DNA from: Comamonadaceae bacterium | GTDB lineage: Bacteria > Pseudomonadota > Gammaproteobacteria > Burkholderiales > Burkholderiaceae_C | Assembly (NCBI GenBank): GCA_027488985.1 | Contig: JAIYAR010000010.1 | Span: 248,001 to 312,000 of the forward strand | Direction of reading: 5' to 3' | Length of the DNA: 64,000 bases | Shown: in pieces, positions 32,923 to 41,107 of the stretch | Numbering within the stretch: position 1 is the stretch's first letter | How the letters are laid out: the number at the start of each line of letters is the position of its first letter | Notes under the pieces: generated by a model | The model's input: only the letters and a program-made list of their open reading frames with translations | The model's database searches: none | Told to the model about the DNA's origin: nothing | Position numbers and translations under genes: made by a program

Positions 32923-33714
32923 ATGCATGATTTGGCGTTTGTACTGGCGGGCTTTTTTGTGGGCACGATTGTTGGGTTAACCGGTGTGGGGGGCGGCTCC
33001 TTGATGACGCCCATCCTGATCTTCTTTTTCGGGGTCAAGCCGTACATGGCGGTCGGTACCGACCTCCTGTTTGCAGCCTTCACCAAAATGGGCGGCACCA
33101 TCAAGCTGGCGCGTTCCCGCCATATCGACTGGCCGGTGGTGCTGAACCTGTCCGCCGGCAGCATCCCCGCCGCGCTCATCACTCTGTATGTGTTGCACGA
33201 GCTGGGCGCCACCAGCGCCGCGGTCCAGCACATCATGACCACCACCCTGGGCTTTGCGCTCCTGCTCACGGCAGCGGCCACTTTGTACAAGGCCCTACGC
33301 GGCAAAACCGGCCCCAAAACCATCCCGGCTGGTCATGAAGCCGCTGCTGCACGCCCCCGCCATTGGAGCCTGCCGCTGTTGTTCGGCGCACTCATAGGCA
33401 CGCTGGTTACACTCACGTCCGTCGGCGCGGGAGCCATCGGCGTCACCGTGTTGATGCTGCTTTACCCCCTGTTGCCCCTGCCTCGCATTGTGGCGGCGGA
33501 CATTGCGTATGCAGTGCCCCTCACCTTAGTGGCGGGCATGGGCCACGCGTCCCTCGGTTCGGTGGACTGGCCCATGTTGGCCAAGCTGCTGGCTGGTTCG
33601 CTCCCCGGTATCTGGGTGGGCTCGCACCTGATGTTCAAAACCCCGGAGCGGGTGATCCGCTCCCTGTTATCCCTGCTGCTGGCCTATGCCGGTTTGAAAC
33701 TCATCGCTCTCTGA
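32923..33714 (+). CDS. TauE/SafE-family sulfite/sulfonate exporter-like membrane protein
   Basis: This 263-residue protein has about eight transmembrane segments in two halves. The N-terminal motif is FVGTIVGLTGVGGGSLMTPILIF, the family hallmark, and the second half repeats it as GALIGTLVTLTSVGAGAIGV. TauE/SafE proteins are proposed to export sulfite, sulfoacetate or related anions. Position 19 bp before the sulfite reductase gene, on the same strand, supports a sulfite-handling role such as relief of excess sulfite. Substrate and direction are inferred from family and context. Confidence 0.9.
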   Translation: MHDLAFVLAGFFVGTIVGLTGVGGGSLMTPILIFFFGVKPYMAVGTDLLFAAFTKMGGTIKLARSRHIDWPVVLNLSAGSIPAALITLYVLHELGATSAAVQHIMTTTLGFALLLTAAATLYKALRGKTGPKTIPAGHEAAAARPRHWSLPLLFGALIGTLVTLTSVGAGAIGVTVLMLLYPLLPLPRIVAADIAYAVPLTLVAGMGHASLGSVDWPMLAKLLAGSLPGIWVGSHLMFKTPERVIRSLLSLLLAYAGLKLIAL

Positions 33715-33733
33715 TCTTTGCTGCACCACGTCT

Positions 33734-35551
33734 ATGTACCAATACACCGAATTTGACCGCCAGTTCATCCGCGCCCGCGCGGCCCAGCATCGCGACCAAC
33801 TGGAGCGCAACCAAGCTGGCACGTTGAGCGACGATGAGTTCCGCCCCCTGCGCCTGCAAAACGGCTGGTACATCCAGCGCTATGCGCCCATGTTGCGCGT
33901 GGCTGTGCCTTATGGCGAGCTCTCCAGCGCGCAATTGCGCGTGCTGGCCCGCATTGCCCGTGAGTACGACCACCCCAGCAAAGAGGTGTTCGACAAGGCC
34001 ATGGGCACCCAAGCCACGTGGGGCACCACCCACCTGCCCGTGGGCTACGGCCACTTCACCACCCGCCAGAACGTGCAGTTCAACTGGATTCCCTTGGCGA
34101 AGAGTGCTGACGTGATGGACTTGCTGGCCACCGTAAACATGCACGGCATCCAGACCAGTGGCAACTGCATCCGCAACATCACCAGCGACGAGCTGGCCGG
34201 TGTGGCGGTCGATGAGATTGCCGACCCCCGCCCGTTTGCCGAAATCATGCGCCAGTGGAGCACGCTGCACCCTGAGTTCGCCTTCCTGCCCCGCAAATTC
34301 AAGATCGCCATTACTGGCGCCACCGAAGACCGCGCTGCGGTGCGTTGGCACGACGTGGGCCTGCACCTCATCAAGAACGAGGCGGGCGAGCTGGGCTTCC
34401 GCGTGTTTGTGGGCGGCGGCATGGGCCGCACACCGGTGATCAGCACCGAAATCCGCGCCTTCCTGCCCTGGAACCAGATCATGAATTACCTGGAGGCGGT
34501 GGTGCGTGTGTACAACCGCTGGGGCCGCCGTGACAACCTGTACAAAGCGCGCATCAAGATCTTGGTCAAGGCCGAAGGCCAGCGCTACATCGACGAGGTA
34601 GAAGCCGAGTACGAGCAAATCATCACCCGCGACGGCGCGCCTCACACCATCAGCCAGGCCGAGCTAGACCGCGTTACTGCATGTTTTGTGCCCCCAGAGC
34701 TCACAGAACGTGCGCCGGCAGCTATCAAAACGGTAGCAATTCCACCTGAGCGTCAAAAGGACTACGACCGCTGGCTGCAGCAAAACGTGGCCCCACACAA
34801 GAACCCGGCTCTGCGCGCCGTCACCTTGTCGTACAAGCGTCTGGGTCAAGCCCCCGGCGATGCCGATGCCGACCAGCTCGACACCGCAGCCGCCTTGGCC
34901 GATGAGTACTCTGCCGGTGAAGTGCGCGTGACGCACGACCAGAACCTGCTGCTGCCTTGGGTGCGCGCGGAAGACCTGCCCGCTTTATGGGTGGCTGCCA
35001 GCCACGCGGGTTTGGCCCGTAGCAATGTGCGCCTGCTGACCGACATGATTGCCTGCCCCGGCGGCGATTTCTGCGCGCTGGCCAATGCCCGCTCCATCCC
35101 GATTGCCGCCCAGATCACCGAGCGCTACCAGGACATGGACGAGCTGCACGACCTGGGCGAGATCGACTTGCACATCAGCGGCTGCATCAACTCCTGCGGC
35201 CACCACCACAGCGGCCACATCGGCATTCTGGGCGTGGATAAAGACGGCAAGGAGTGGTACCAAGTGTCCCTGGGCGGCTCCGACGGCTCGGCACTGAGCG
35301 GCGAAGCCATCCCCGGCAAGGTGGTGGGCCCCTCGTTCGGCGCGCTCGAAGTGCCCGGCGTGATCGAAGCCGTGCTAGACACCTTCCGCCAGCACCGCGC
35401 GGGTAGCGAGACCTTTATTGACTGTTTCAAGCGCGTGGGCATGGACCCCTTCAAGGCGGCAGCGAACAGCGCCCGCCTGGCCGACAAGCACGAAGACCTG
35501 CACGCCCTGCCCAAAAAAGATGGCTACGCCAAAGACGCTCAAGAAGCCTGA
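33734..35551 (+). CDS. cysI: Assimilatory sulfite reductase, siroheme hemoprotein (nitrite/sulfite reductase family)
   Basis: This 605-residue protein contains two copies of the ferredoxin-like half domain plus siroheme/[4Fe-4S] binding. TSGNCIRNITSDE lies in the first half; the cluster cysteines are in IACPGGDFC and SGCINSCGHHHSGH (C-x5-C and C-x3-C). It reduces sulfite to sulfide with six electrons. There is no cysJ flavoprotein gene here, so electrons may come from ferredoxin; a ferredoxin and ferredoxin-NADP reductase follow at 39.2-40.6 kb. A full repeat A copy lies in frame at about residues 319-336. It is the second gene of the sulfur operon. Confidence 0.93.
   Translation: MYQYTEFDRQFIRARAAQHRDQLERNQAGTLSDDEFRPLRLQNGWYIQRYAPMLRVAVPYGELSSAQLRVLARIAREYDHPSKEVFDKAMGTQATWGTTHLPVGYGHFTTRQNVQFNWIPLAKSADVMDLLATVNMHGIQTSGNCIRNITSDELAGVAVDEIADPRPFAEIMRQWSTLHPEFAFLPRKFKIAITGATEDRAAVRWHDVGLHLIKNEAGELGFRVFVGGGMGRTPVISTEIRAFLPWNQIMNYLEAVVRVYNRWGRRDNLYKARIKILVKAEGQRYIDEVEAEYEQIITRDGAPHTISQAELDRVTACFVPPELTERAPAAIKTVAIPPERQKDYDRWLQQNVAPHKNPALRAVTLSYKRLGQAPGDADADQLDTAAALADEYSAGEVRVTHDQNLLLPWVRAEDLPALWVAASHAGLARSNVRLLTDMIACPGGDFCALANARSIPIAAQITERYQDMDELHDLGEIDLHISGCINSCGHHHSGHIGILGVDKDGKEWYQVSLGGSDGSALSGEAIPGKVVGPSFGALEVPGVIEAVLDTFRQHRAGSETFIDCFKRVGMDPFKAAANSARLADKHEDLHALPKKDGYAKDAQEA
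34690..34740 (-). repeat. Repeat A copy inside cysI
   Basis: Read on the minus strand, TGCTACCGTTTTGATAGCTG is followed by a CCGGCGCACGTTCTG core and a GCTCTGGGGGC end, a full-length match to repeat A. In cysI it encodes residues within VPPELTERAPAAIKTVA. The AAIK(S/T)VA peptide is shared with the hrpA copy. Confidence 0.7.
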
Positions 35552-35581
35552 AGCTCCGGACGCCGAAAGAAAGAAAACACT

Positions 35582-35971
35582 ATGAAATTGATAGCTGCTT
35601 CCGCACACTCCACGGGCGCTGAGGGCCTAAAAGTCATTGAACTGGCAAACACCGAAGACCCCCGCGCGCTGGACCTTGCGGGCGTCGCCCGCATCGACCT
35701 GAACTTCCCCAAGTTCACCGACGGCCGCGCGTACAGCCAAGCCTTTTTGCTGCGCCGCCGCCTGGGCTTCACCGGGGAGCTGCGTGCCACCGGCGATGTG
35801 CTGATCGACCAACTGGTGCAAATGGAGCGCACCGGCTTTGACGTGGCCGTGCTGCGCGCTGACCAGAACATCGACTTCGCACAGCGCCAGTTCGACCGCT
35901 TCCGCGGTTTCTACCAAGGCGATGCGGTCATCGTGAAGCCCCACTTTGCCCGTGAAGGCGAAGCAGCATGA
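35582..35971 (+). CDS. DUF934 protein of the sulfur operon
   Basis: This 129-residue protein's core (about residues 17-125) matches the DUF934 family regularly encoded between cysI and cysH in proteobacteria: LDLAGVARIDLNFPKFTDGR, AYSQAFLLRRRLGFTGELRA, then VAVLRADQ. The family is thought to assist sulfite reduction, but its biochemical role is not established. Its first 13 residues (MKLIAASAHSTGA) derive from a repeat A copy and share IAAxAHSTGA with CysN. The 3' end overlaps cysH by 4 bp. Confidence 0.88.
   Translation: MKLIAASAHSTGAEGLKVIELANTEDPRALDLAGVARIDLNFPKFTDGRAYSQAFLLRRRLGFTGELRATGDVLIDQLVQMERTGFDVAVLRADQNIDFAQRQFDRFRGFYQGDAVIVKPHFAREGEAA
35585..35635 (+). repeat. Repeat A copy forming the start of the DUF934 gene
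   Basis: TTGATAGCTGCTTCCGCACA, then a CTCCACGGGCGCTGAGGGCC end, matches repeat A and begins three bases into the coding sequence. It supplies residues 2 to about 17 of the protein. Confidence 0.75.
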
Positions 35972-36768
35972 GCGCCGAAACATCCTCTCTAGGCAACCGC
36001 TTCGCCGTGCAAGTGCAGCCTGCAGGAAGCGCCATGGCTCGCAACGCTGAAGCCAGCGGCGAATACATCATCAAGCTAGCCGAAGCCCAAGGTGTGCTCG
36101 CCCAAGCCGCAGCCCAATACGCGGGTTTAGATGGCGATGCTGCAACCGTCACCCAAGCGTCCAGCTTGGGCGCTGAAGACGTGGTCATCAGCCACCTGAT
36201 CAACAGCCTGAAGTTGGACATCGGCATCTTCGTGCTGGAAACCGGTGCCCTGCACCAAGAAACCCTGGACCTGCTGGAGCGCTTCAAAGCTTCCAGCCGT
36301 GCTCCGGTCACGGTGTACCAGCCGGTGAATGAATCAGTGGTGCAGTTTGTGGACCGCGAAGGCAAGGACGCGATGTACAAGAGCATTGCCCTGCGCAAAG
36401 CCTGCTGCGGTATCCGCAAAATGGAGCCCCTGGAGCGAGCGCTCAAGGGCAAAGACGCCTGGATCACCGGCCTGCGCCGCGAGCAGTCCGGCGCTCGTGC
36501 CGATGTGCCCTTGGTAGACAGCTCTGAGCCGCGCATCAAGATCAACCCCTTGGCCAACTGGACCTGGGGTGATGTCTGGCATTACATCCAAACCAACAAG
36601 CTGGACTACAACCCCCTGCACGACCAGTTCTTCCCCAGCATCGGCTGCGAGCCTTGCACCCGCGCCATCAGCCTGGGTGAAGACTTCCGCTCCGGCCGCT
36701 GGTGGTGGGAAGACGAAGCCGCCAAAGAATGCGGCCTGCACGTGAAACATGAGGAAGCCAAAGCATGA
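35968..36768 (+). CDS. cysH: Adenylylsulfate (APS) reductase of the CysH family
   Basis: This 266-residue protein has SSLGAEDVVISHL (modified PP-loop, about 54-66), ETGALHQETLDLL, KACCGIRKMEPL and, near the end, SIGCEPCTRAISLGEDFRSGRWWW and CGLH. The CC plus CxxC cysteines bind a [4Fe-4S] cluster, which marks the APS-reducing type rather than the cluster-free PAPS reductase of E. coli; the final Cys in ECGLH is the catalytic one. It reduces APS to sulfite and AMP using thioredoxin. Starts of this gene and cysD overlap the preceding genes by 4 bp. No cysC kinase is present, consistent with the APS route. Confidence 0.94.
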   Translation: MSAETSSLGNRFAVQVQPAGSAMARNAEASGEYIIKLAEAQGVLAQAAAQYAGLDGDAATVTQASSLGAEDVVISHLINSLKLDIGIFVLETGALHQETLDLLERFKASSRAPVTVYQPVNESVVQFVDREGKDAMYKSIALRKACCGIRKMEPLERALKGKDAWITGLRREQSGARADVPLVDSSEPRIKINPLANWTWGDVWHYIQTNKLDYNPLHDQFFPSIGCEPCTRAISLGEDFRSGRWWWEDEAAKECGLHVKHEEAKA

Positions 36769-37697
36769 ACGCCATGACTGAACCCACCCATTTCGACCGC
36801 CTCTCCAACCAGCACCTGGATGCGCTGGAAGAGGAAACCATCTTCATCCTGCGTGAAGTGGCGGCTGCGTTTGAGCGCCCCGCCCTGCTGTTCTCGGGCG
36901 GCAAGGATTCGCTGGTCATGCTCAAGTGCGCGGAAAAGGCTTTCGGCGTGGGCCGCATCCCCTACCCGCTGCTGATGATCGACACCGGCCACAACTTCCA
37001 TGAAGTGACCGACTTCCGCGACTTCCGTGCCAAGGAACTGGGCGCCGATCTCATCGTGCGCAGCGTGGAAGACTCCATGGCACGCGGCACCGTGCGCCTG
37101 GCCCACCCCGGCGAGAGCCGCAATGTGCACCAGTCCGTCACGCTGCTGGAAGCCATTGACGAGTTCCGCTTTGACGCGCTGATTGGTGGCGCCCGCCGCG
37201 ACGAGGAAAAGGCCCGCGCCAAAGAGCGCATCTTTAGCCACCGCGACAGCTTCGGCCAATGGCAGCCCAAGGCCCAGCGCCCCGAACTGTGGACGTTGTT
37301 CAACACCCGACTGCAGCCCGGCGAACACTTCCGCGTGTTCCCCATCAGCAACTGGACGGAGCTGGACGTGTGGCAGTACATCGAGCGTGAAAAGATCGCC
37401 CTGCCATCGCTCTACTACACCCACAAGCGCGATGTGGTCGAGCGCAAGGGTTTGCTAGTTCCGGTGACGGAGCTGACGCCACCGAAGGAAGGCGAAACGA
37501 TCGAGAGCCGCGACGTGCGTTTCCGCACTGTGGGCGACATCACCTGCACCTGCCCGGTGGAAAGCCTGGCCGCGACCGCTGCCGACATCGTGATCGAAAC
37601 GCTGGCCGCCGACGTGAGCGAGCGCGGTGCCACCCGCATGGACGACAAGACTTCTGAGGCTTCCATGGAGAAGCGCAAAAAGGACGGATACTTCTGA
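36765..37697 (+). CDS. cysD: Sulfate adenylyltransferase subunit 2
   Basis: This 310-residue PP-loop ATPase has LLFSGGKDSLVML (about 43-55), MIDTGHNFHEV and a C-terminal RFRTVGDITCTCPVES stretch. With CysN it makes APS from ATP and sulfate, the CysN GTPase driving the reaction. Length is normal. Its start overlaps cysH by 4 bp, and its last base is the first base of cysN. Confidence 0.96.
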   Translation: MNAMTEPTHFDRLSNQHLDALEEETIFILREVAAAFERPALLFSGGKDSLVMLKCAEKAFGVGRIPYPLLMIDTGHNFHEVTDFRDFRAKELGADLIVRSVEDSMARGTVRLAHPGESRNVHQSVTLLEAIDEFRFDALIGGARRDEEKARAKERIFSHRDSFGQWQPKAQRPELWTLFNTRLQPGEHFRVFPISNWTELDVWQYIEREKIALPSLYYTHKRDVVERKGLLVPVTELTPPKEGETIESRDVRFRTVGDITCTCPVESLAATAADIVIETLAADVSERGATRMDDKTSEASMEKRKKDGYF

Positions 37698-39070
37698 TGA
37701 CCGCTACGAATACGATAGCTGCCCCCGCACATTCCACGGGTGCTGGCAGCACAAATGACACTTCATCCGCCCTGCGCTTCATCACCTGCGGCAGCGTGGA
37801 CGACGGCAAGAGCACCCTGATCGGCCGCCTGCTGGTGGACAGCAAGGCGGTGCTGCAAGACCAGTTGGCCAACGTCTCCAAGAGCGGCGAAGCCGACTTG
37901 GCATTGTTCACCGACGGCTTGAGCGCCGAGCGCGAGCAAGGGATCACCATCGACGTGGCCTACCGCTACTTTGCTACGCCTACCCGCAAGTTCATCATTG
38001 GCGATGCGCCCGGCCACGAGCAGTACACCCGCAATATGGTCACTGCCGCCAGCAGCGCCCATGCCGCCGTGGTGCTGGTGGACGCGACCAAGCTGAAGTG
38101 GAAAGTGGACGGCCTGGTGGACCTGCTGCCCCAGACCCGCCGCCACAGCCTGCTGGTCAATCTGCTGCGCGTGCCCGGCATCATCTTTGCTGTGAACAAG
38201 CTCGACGCCTTGGGCGATGACGCCACCGCCGCGTTTGCCAAGATCGGCGAAGCGTTGCAAGCATTCGCCCAACACGCTGGCATTGCCGTGACGGCCACTA
38301 TCCCGATGTCCGCCCTCAAGGGCCACAACGTGGTGGAAGCCACGCCCGGCTGGTGCGGCTATCAAGGCCCTAGCCTGTTGGCCCTGCTGGAGACGCTGCC
38401 CGTCACAGCCGCCGAGACCGATGTGCCCTTCGCCTTCCCGGTGCAGTGGGTCGAAAAGTTTCACAACTCTGCCGACACCTCGCAAGGCCGCCGCGTGTTC
38501 TGGGGCCGTGTGGCCACCGGCACGGTGCAGGTGGGCGACACCATCAGCATCCACCCCAGTGGACAGACCGCGGTGGTAGCGCAAGTGGTGAACCACGCCC
38601 GCGTGCCCGGCAGCATCACTGCCGGCCATGGTGCCGGCATCACGCTGGACCGCGAAGTGGATGTGTCCCGTGGCGACTGGCTGTTGGCACAAGTCACACC
38701 CGCCGCAGATCCGGACGACGAGTTTGCCGACACGCCCAAGCCCCGTGCTTTTGCCGAAGCCACCCGCGAAATCAAGGCCACTGTGGCCTGGATGGACGAT
38801 GAACCCCTAGTTGCCGGCCGCGTGTACCTCGCCCTGCATGGCCACCGTTGGATCAAGGCCAAGGTCAAGCGCATAGCCCACAGCCTGGACATCAACACCT
38901 TGCAAGAGCACGACGCCACCGAGATTGCACCTAATGCCATCGGCCATATCGAGCTCGCACTGCAAGAGGCAATTACCGCCGTTCCGTACGCGCAAAGCCG
39001 TGTGCTGGGCTCGCTGATTCTGGTCGATACCGCCACGCACAAGACCTCCGGCGCCCTGCTGCTGAGTTGA
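37697..39070 (+). CDS. cysN: Sulfate adenylyltransferase subunit 1 (GTPase)
   Basis: This 457-residue EF-Tu-like GTPase has GSVDDGKSTLIGRLL (G1, about 35-49), GDAPGHEQYTRNM (G3) and NKLDALG (G4), followed by beta-barrel domains. It lacks a CysC (APS kinase) fusion. The first 30 or so residues are unlike other CysN proteins, where the RFITCGSVDDGKS stretch comes much earlier; they include IAAPAHSTGA, produced by a repeat A copy. The ATG overlaps the cysD TGA by one base. It ends the sulfur operon; a hairpin follows. Confidence 0.95.
   Translation: MTATNTIAAPAHSTGAGSTNDTSSALRFITCGSVDDGKSTLIGRLLVDSKAVLQDQLANVSKSGEADLALFTDGLSAEREQGITIDVAYRYFATPTRKFIIGDAPGHEQYTRNMVTAASSAHAAVVLVDATKLKWKVDGLVDLLPQTRRHSLLVNLLRVPGIIFAVNKLDALGDDATAAFAKIGEALQAFAQHAGIAVTATIPMSALKGHNVVEATPGWCGYQGPSLLALLETLPVTAAETDVPFAFPVQWVEKFHNSADTSQGRRVFWGRVATGTVQVGDTISIHPSGQTAVVAQVVNHARVPGSITAGHGAGITLDREVDVSRGDWLLAQVTPAADPDDEFADTPKPRAFAEATREIKATVAWMDDEPLVAGRVYLALHGHRWIKAKVKRIAHSLDINTLQEHDATEIAPNAIGHIELALQEAITAVPYAQSRVLGSLILVDTATHKTSGALLLS
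37712..37752 (+). repeat. Repeat A copy forming the start of cysN
   Basis: CGATAGCTGCCCCCGCACAT, then a TCCACGGGTGCTGGCAGC end, matches repeat A and lies in the same reading frame as the copy starting the DUF934 gene, so both proteins carry IAAxAHSTGA near the N-terminus. Confidence 0.75.
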
Positions 39071-39086
39071 TACAACGCAAAGGAGA

Positions 39087-39106
39087 TGCCCCTGTGACAA
39101 GGGGCA
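39087..39106 (+). terminator. Hairpin after cysN
   Basis: TGCCCC and GGGGCA form a 6-bp stem around an 8-nt loop, 17 bp after the cysN stop. No T-run follows, so it may mark the operon 3' end without being a strong intrinsic terminator. Confidence 0.4.
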
Positions 39107-39178
39107 CCTGCAAAACCCAATAAAATCAAGGGCTTGGCATTTATTTGCCCGCCCTCTTACTTACTGCTCTCAAATAAC

Positions 39179-39508
39179 ATGACACACATCGTCACCGAAG
39201 CCTGTATCAAGTGCAAATACACCGACTGCGTGGACGTGTGCCCCGTGGATTGCTTCCGCGAAGGCCCCAACTTTCTGACGATCGACCCCGATGAATGCAT
39301 CGACTGCGCCGTTTGCATTCCCGAGTGCCCCGTCAATGCGATCTATGCGGAAGAAGACGCGCCCAAGGACCAGCAACACATGATCAAGCTCAACGCCGAC
39401 CTGGCCAAGTTGCCAGGCTGGAAGAGCATCACCAAGCGCAAGGCGCCACTGCCCGACGCTGACGATTGGAAAGACAAGACCGGCAAGCTGTCTGAACTGC
39501 TGCGCTGA
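39179..39508 (+). CDS. fdxA: 7Fe/8Fe bacterial-type ferredoxin
   Basis: This 109-residue protein starts at [17 protein letters not shown], which is chosen over an upstream ATG at 39134 because it gives the standard family N-terminus. [18 protein letters not shown] and [17 protein letters not shown] supply cysteines for two clusters, as in Azotobacter ferredoxin I/FdxA. A C-terminal extension (about 60-109) is normal for this type. It is a cytosolic electron carrier. It lies between the sulfur operon and a ferredoxin-NADP reductase 13 bp downstream, suggesting an NADPH-ferredoxin-sulfite reductase path. Confidence 0.95.
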   Translation: MTHIVTEACIKCKYTDCVDVCPVDCFREGPNFLTIDPDECIDCAVCIPECPVNAIYAEEDAPKDQQHMIKLNADLAKLPGWKSITKRKAPLPDADDWKDKTGKLSELLR

Positions 39509-39521
39509 TCACTGAGTCGGC

Positions 39522-40595
39522 ATGGCTGCCCCCGCAATTGAAGCCGATGCCGTCGTCATCGGGGCAGGTCCGGTAGGCCTGTTCCAGGTTTTCCAGCTCG
39601 GCCTGCAGGAAGTCAAGGCCCATGTCATTGATGCTTTGCCCTACCCGGGTGGCCAGTGCATGGAGCTCTACCCCGACAAGCCGATCTACGACATCCCCGG
39701 CACACCGGTTACTACCGGCCGCGGCCTCACGCAAAGTCTGCTGCAGCAGATTGCGCCTTTTCAGGCGCAAATGCACTTCTCTCAGTTAGTAGAGTCTGTC
39801 ACTCGTCTGGAAGATGGTCGCTTGCACCTCATCACGGACGCCGGCAACGCTTTTGTCACCAAGGCACTGTTTGTAGCCGCCGGTGTGGGCGCGTTTGTCG
39901 CTCGCAAGCCCGCTGTCCCGGAGCTGGAAGCCTTTGAGGGCCGGCAAGTGCATTACCCGCATGACTCAACATTGCCGGAAGGAACTCTGCAAGATACCCA
40001 TGTTGTGGTGTTGGGCGGCGATGAGTCCGCCATCGTGGCTGCGCTGGATGCAGCAAACCCCAATGCACTTGCTCGTAGTCCTGCCAGCGTGACCTTGATT
40101 CACCGGCGGGATGTCTTTGTGGGAGAGCCCGGGACATTGCAACAACTGGAAGCAGCGCGCGCGGCAGGAAGAATCAAAGTTCTCGCGGCGCAGTTAACGG
40201 GTTGCGACATTCAGGACTCCCGGTTGACCGCTTTGCGCCTGCTCACTGCAGATGGAATTGAGCGTTCGGTGAGTACTGACCATGTCATGGTGCGCTTGGG
40301 CGTGTCACCGAAAATGGGGCCCATTGTCGATTGGGGCTGGGCCTTGGAACGCAAGCAGGTCCCCGTCAATACCGAAACCTTTCAAAGTGAGCTTCCCGGG
40401 ATATTTGCAGTCGGCGATATAAATTTTTATCCGGGAAAGCGGAAATTGATTTTGAGTGGCTTTCATGAAGCTACACTAGCGGCCTTCGCAGCGATGGCCT
40501 TTATCTCCCCGGAGAAAAAAGTCCTCTTGCAGTACACCACCACGAGCCCGCGTTTGCATCAGCTCCTCGGTGTTGGAATCCAAGAGAAAAAGTGA
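39522..40595 (+). CDS. Ferredoxin-NADP reductase, thioredoxin-reductase-like type
   Basis: This 357-residue flavoprotein has an N-terminal FAD motif VVIGAGPVGLFQVFQLG, DALPYPGGQCMELYP and a second Rossmann motif VVVLGGDESAIVAALDA for NADPH. The redox CxxC of thioredoxin reductase is absent, and IFAVGDINFYPGKRKLILSGFHE closes the FAD domain. This fits the TrxB-like ferredoxin-NADP reductase group known from Bacillus and Chlorobaculum. It is probably co-transcribed with the ferredoxin gene (13 bp apart) and reduces it. Confidence 0.93.
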   Translation: MAAPAIEADAVVIGAGPVGLFQVFQLGLQEVKAHVIDALPYPGGQCMELYPDKPIYDIPGTPVTTGRGLTQSLLQQIAPFQAQMHFSQLVESVTRLEDGRLHLITDAGNAFVTKALFVAAGVGAFVARKPAVPELEAFEGRQVHYPHDSTLPEGTLQDTHVVVLGGDESAIVAALDAANPNALARSPASVTLIHRRDVFVGEPGTLQQLEAARAAGRIKVLAAQLTGCDIQDSRLTALRLLTADGIERSVSTDHVMVRLGVSPKMGPIVDWGWALERKQVPVNTETFQSELPGIFAVGDINFYPGKRKLILSGFHEATLAAFAAMAFISPEKKVLLQYTTTSPRLHQLLGVGIQEKK

Positions 40596-40646
40596 GCGAC
40601 AGATTCAAAAATTGAGCGTGTTTCCAAAATCACCGAAAAAACACGC

Positions 40647-40652
40647 TATAAT
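40647..40652 (+). promoter_or_regulatory. Consensus -10 box of tRNA-Asn
   Basis: A perfect TATAAT lies 12 bp before the tRNA-Asn 5' end in an AT-rich stretch. No good -35 hexamer at 16-18 bp spacing was found. Confidence 0.6.
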
Positions 40653-40664
40653 CTGAGGCTTCAT

Positions 40665-40740
40665 TCCTCAATAGCTCAGTCGGTAGAGCGCCGGACTGTT
40701 AATCCGTAGGTCCCTGGTTCGAGCCCAGGTTGAGGAGCCA
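40665..40740 (+). tRNA. tRNA-Asn (anticodon GTT)
   Basis: This 76-nt gene has acceptor arms TCCTCAA and TTGAGGA, D-arm AGCTCAGTCGGTAGAGC, anticodon loop CTGTTAA (GTT), T-arm CCTGGTTCGAGCCCAGG, discriminator G and encoded CCA. It is followed closely by a terminator and the J-domain gene. Confidence 0.97.
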
Positions 40741-40767
40741 AAACAACCCGCAAGGGTATTTAAAAAC

Positions 40768-40796
40768 CCCGCTGCGAATGCAGTGGGGTTTTTTCT
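40768..40796 (+). terminator. Rho-independent terminator after tRNA-Asn
   Basis: CCCCGCTGC-GAAT-GCAGTGGGG forms a 9-bp stem with one G-T wobble and is followed by a run of six T residues. It ends tRNA-Asn transcription 22 bp before the J-domain gene. Confidence 0.92.
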
Positions 40797-40818
40797 TTTT
40801 CGGCAGGATACTTGCTGC

Positions 40819-41094
40819 ATGAAAGACCATTACGCCAGTCTCGGATTGAATAGCGCAGCCACGCTGGCTGACATCAAAAAAGCCTTCCGTCAAAAGGCTG
40901 CGCAGTTTCACCCGGACCGCAATCCTGACCCGAACGCCGCGCTGTACTTCCGTGAAGTGCAGGAAGCTTACGATGTGCTGTCGGACACCGACAAGCGCCA
41001 GGCCTATGACGACAATCGAAGGCGTGGCCTGCTCGATAGTCCCATCGACACCGCACGCGAAATCTGGTCTACCTATTTCTCCCGCATTATCTGA
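40819..41094 (+). CDS. Small J-domain (DnaJ-like) protein
   Basis: This 91-residue protein consists of a J-domain only: [20 protein letters not shown], the helix [18 protein letters not shown] with the essential HPD at 31-33, and the helix III-IV region [15 protein letters not shown]. It lacks the Gly/Phe, zinc-finger and substrate-binding parts of DnaJ. J-domains stimulate DnaK ATPase. The start at 40819 is preferred because an upstream start would fall in the terminator. Three unknown genes follow on the same strand with short gaps, so the protein may recruit Hsp70 for that cluster. Confidence 0.9.
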   Translation: MKDHYASLGLNSAATLADIKKAFRQKAAQFHPDRNPDPNAALYFREVQEAYDVLSDTDKRQAYDDNRRRGLLDSPIDTAREIWSTYFSRII

Positions 41095-41107
41095 ATTGGC
41101 AATCCGC

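Noticed and set aside
32924..33714. TauE-like gene read as an unrelated permease of the upstream accessory patch
   Set aside because: Composition and 19-bp spacing tie it to cysI, and both family motifs are present, so it belongs to the sulfur operon.
40665..40740. tRNA-Asn as the attachment site of a genomic island covering the J-domain cluster
   Set aside because: No integrase, no direct repeat of the tRNA 3' end was found downstream to 43.7 kb, and base composition there looks like the rest of the chromosome.
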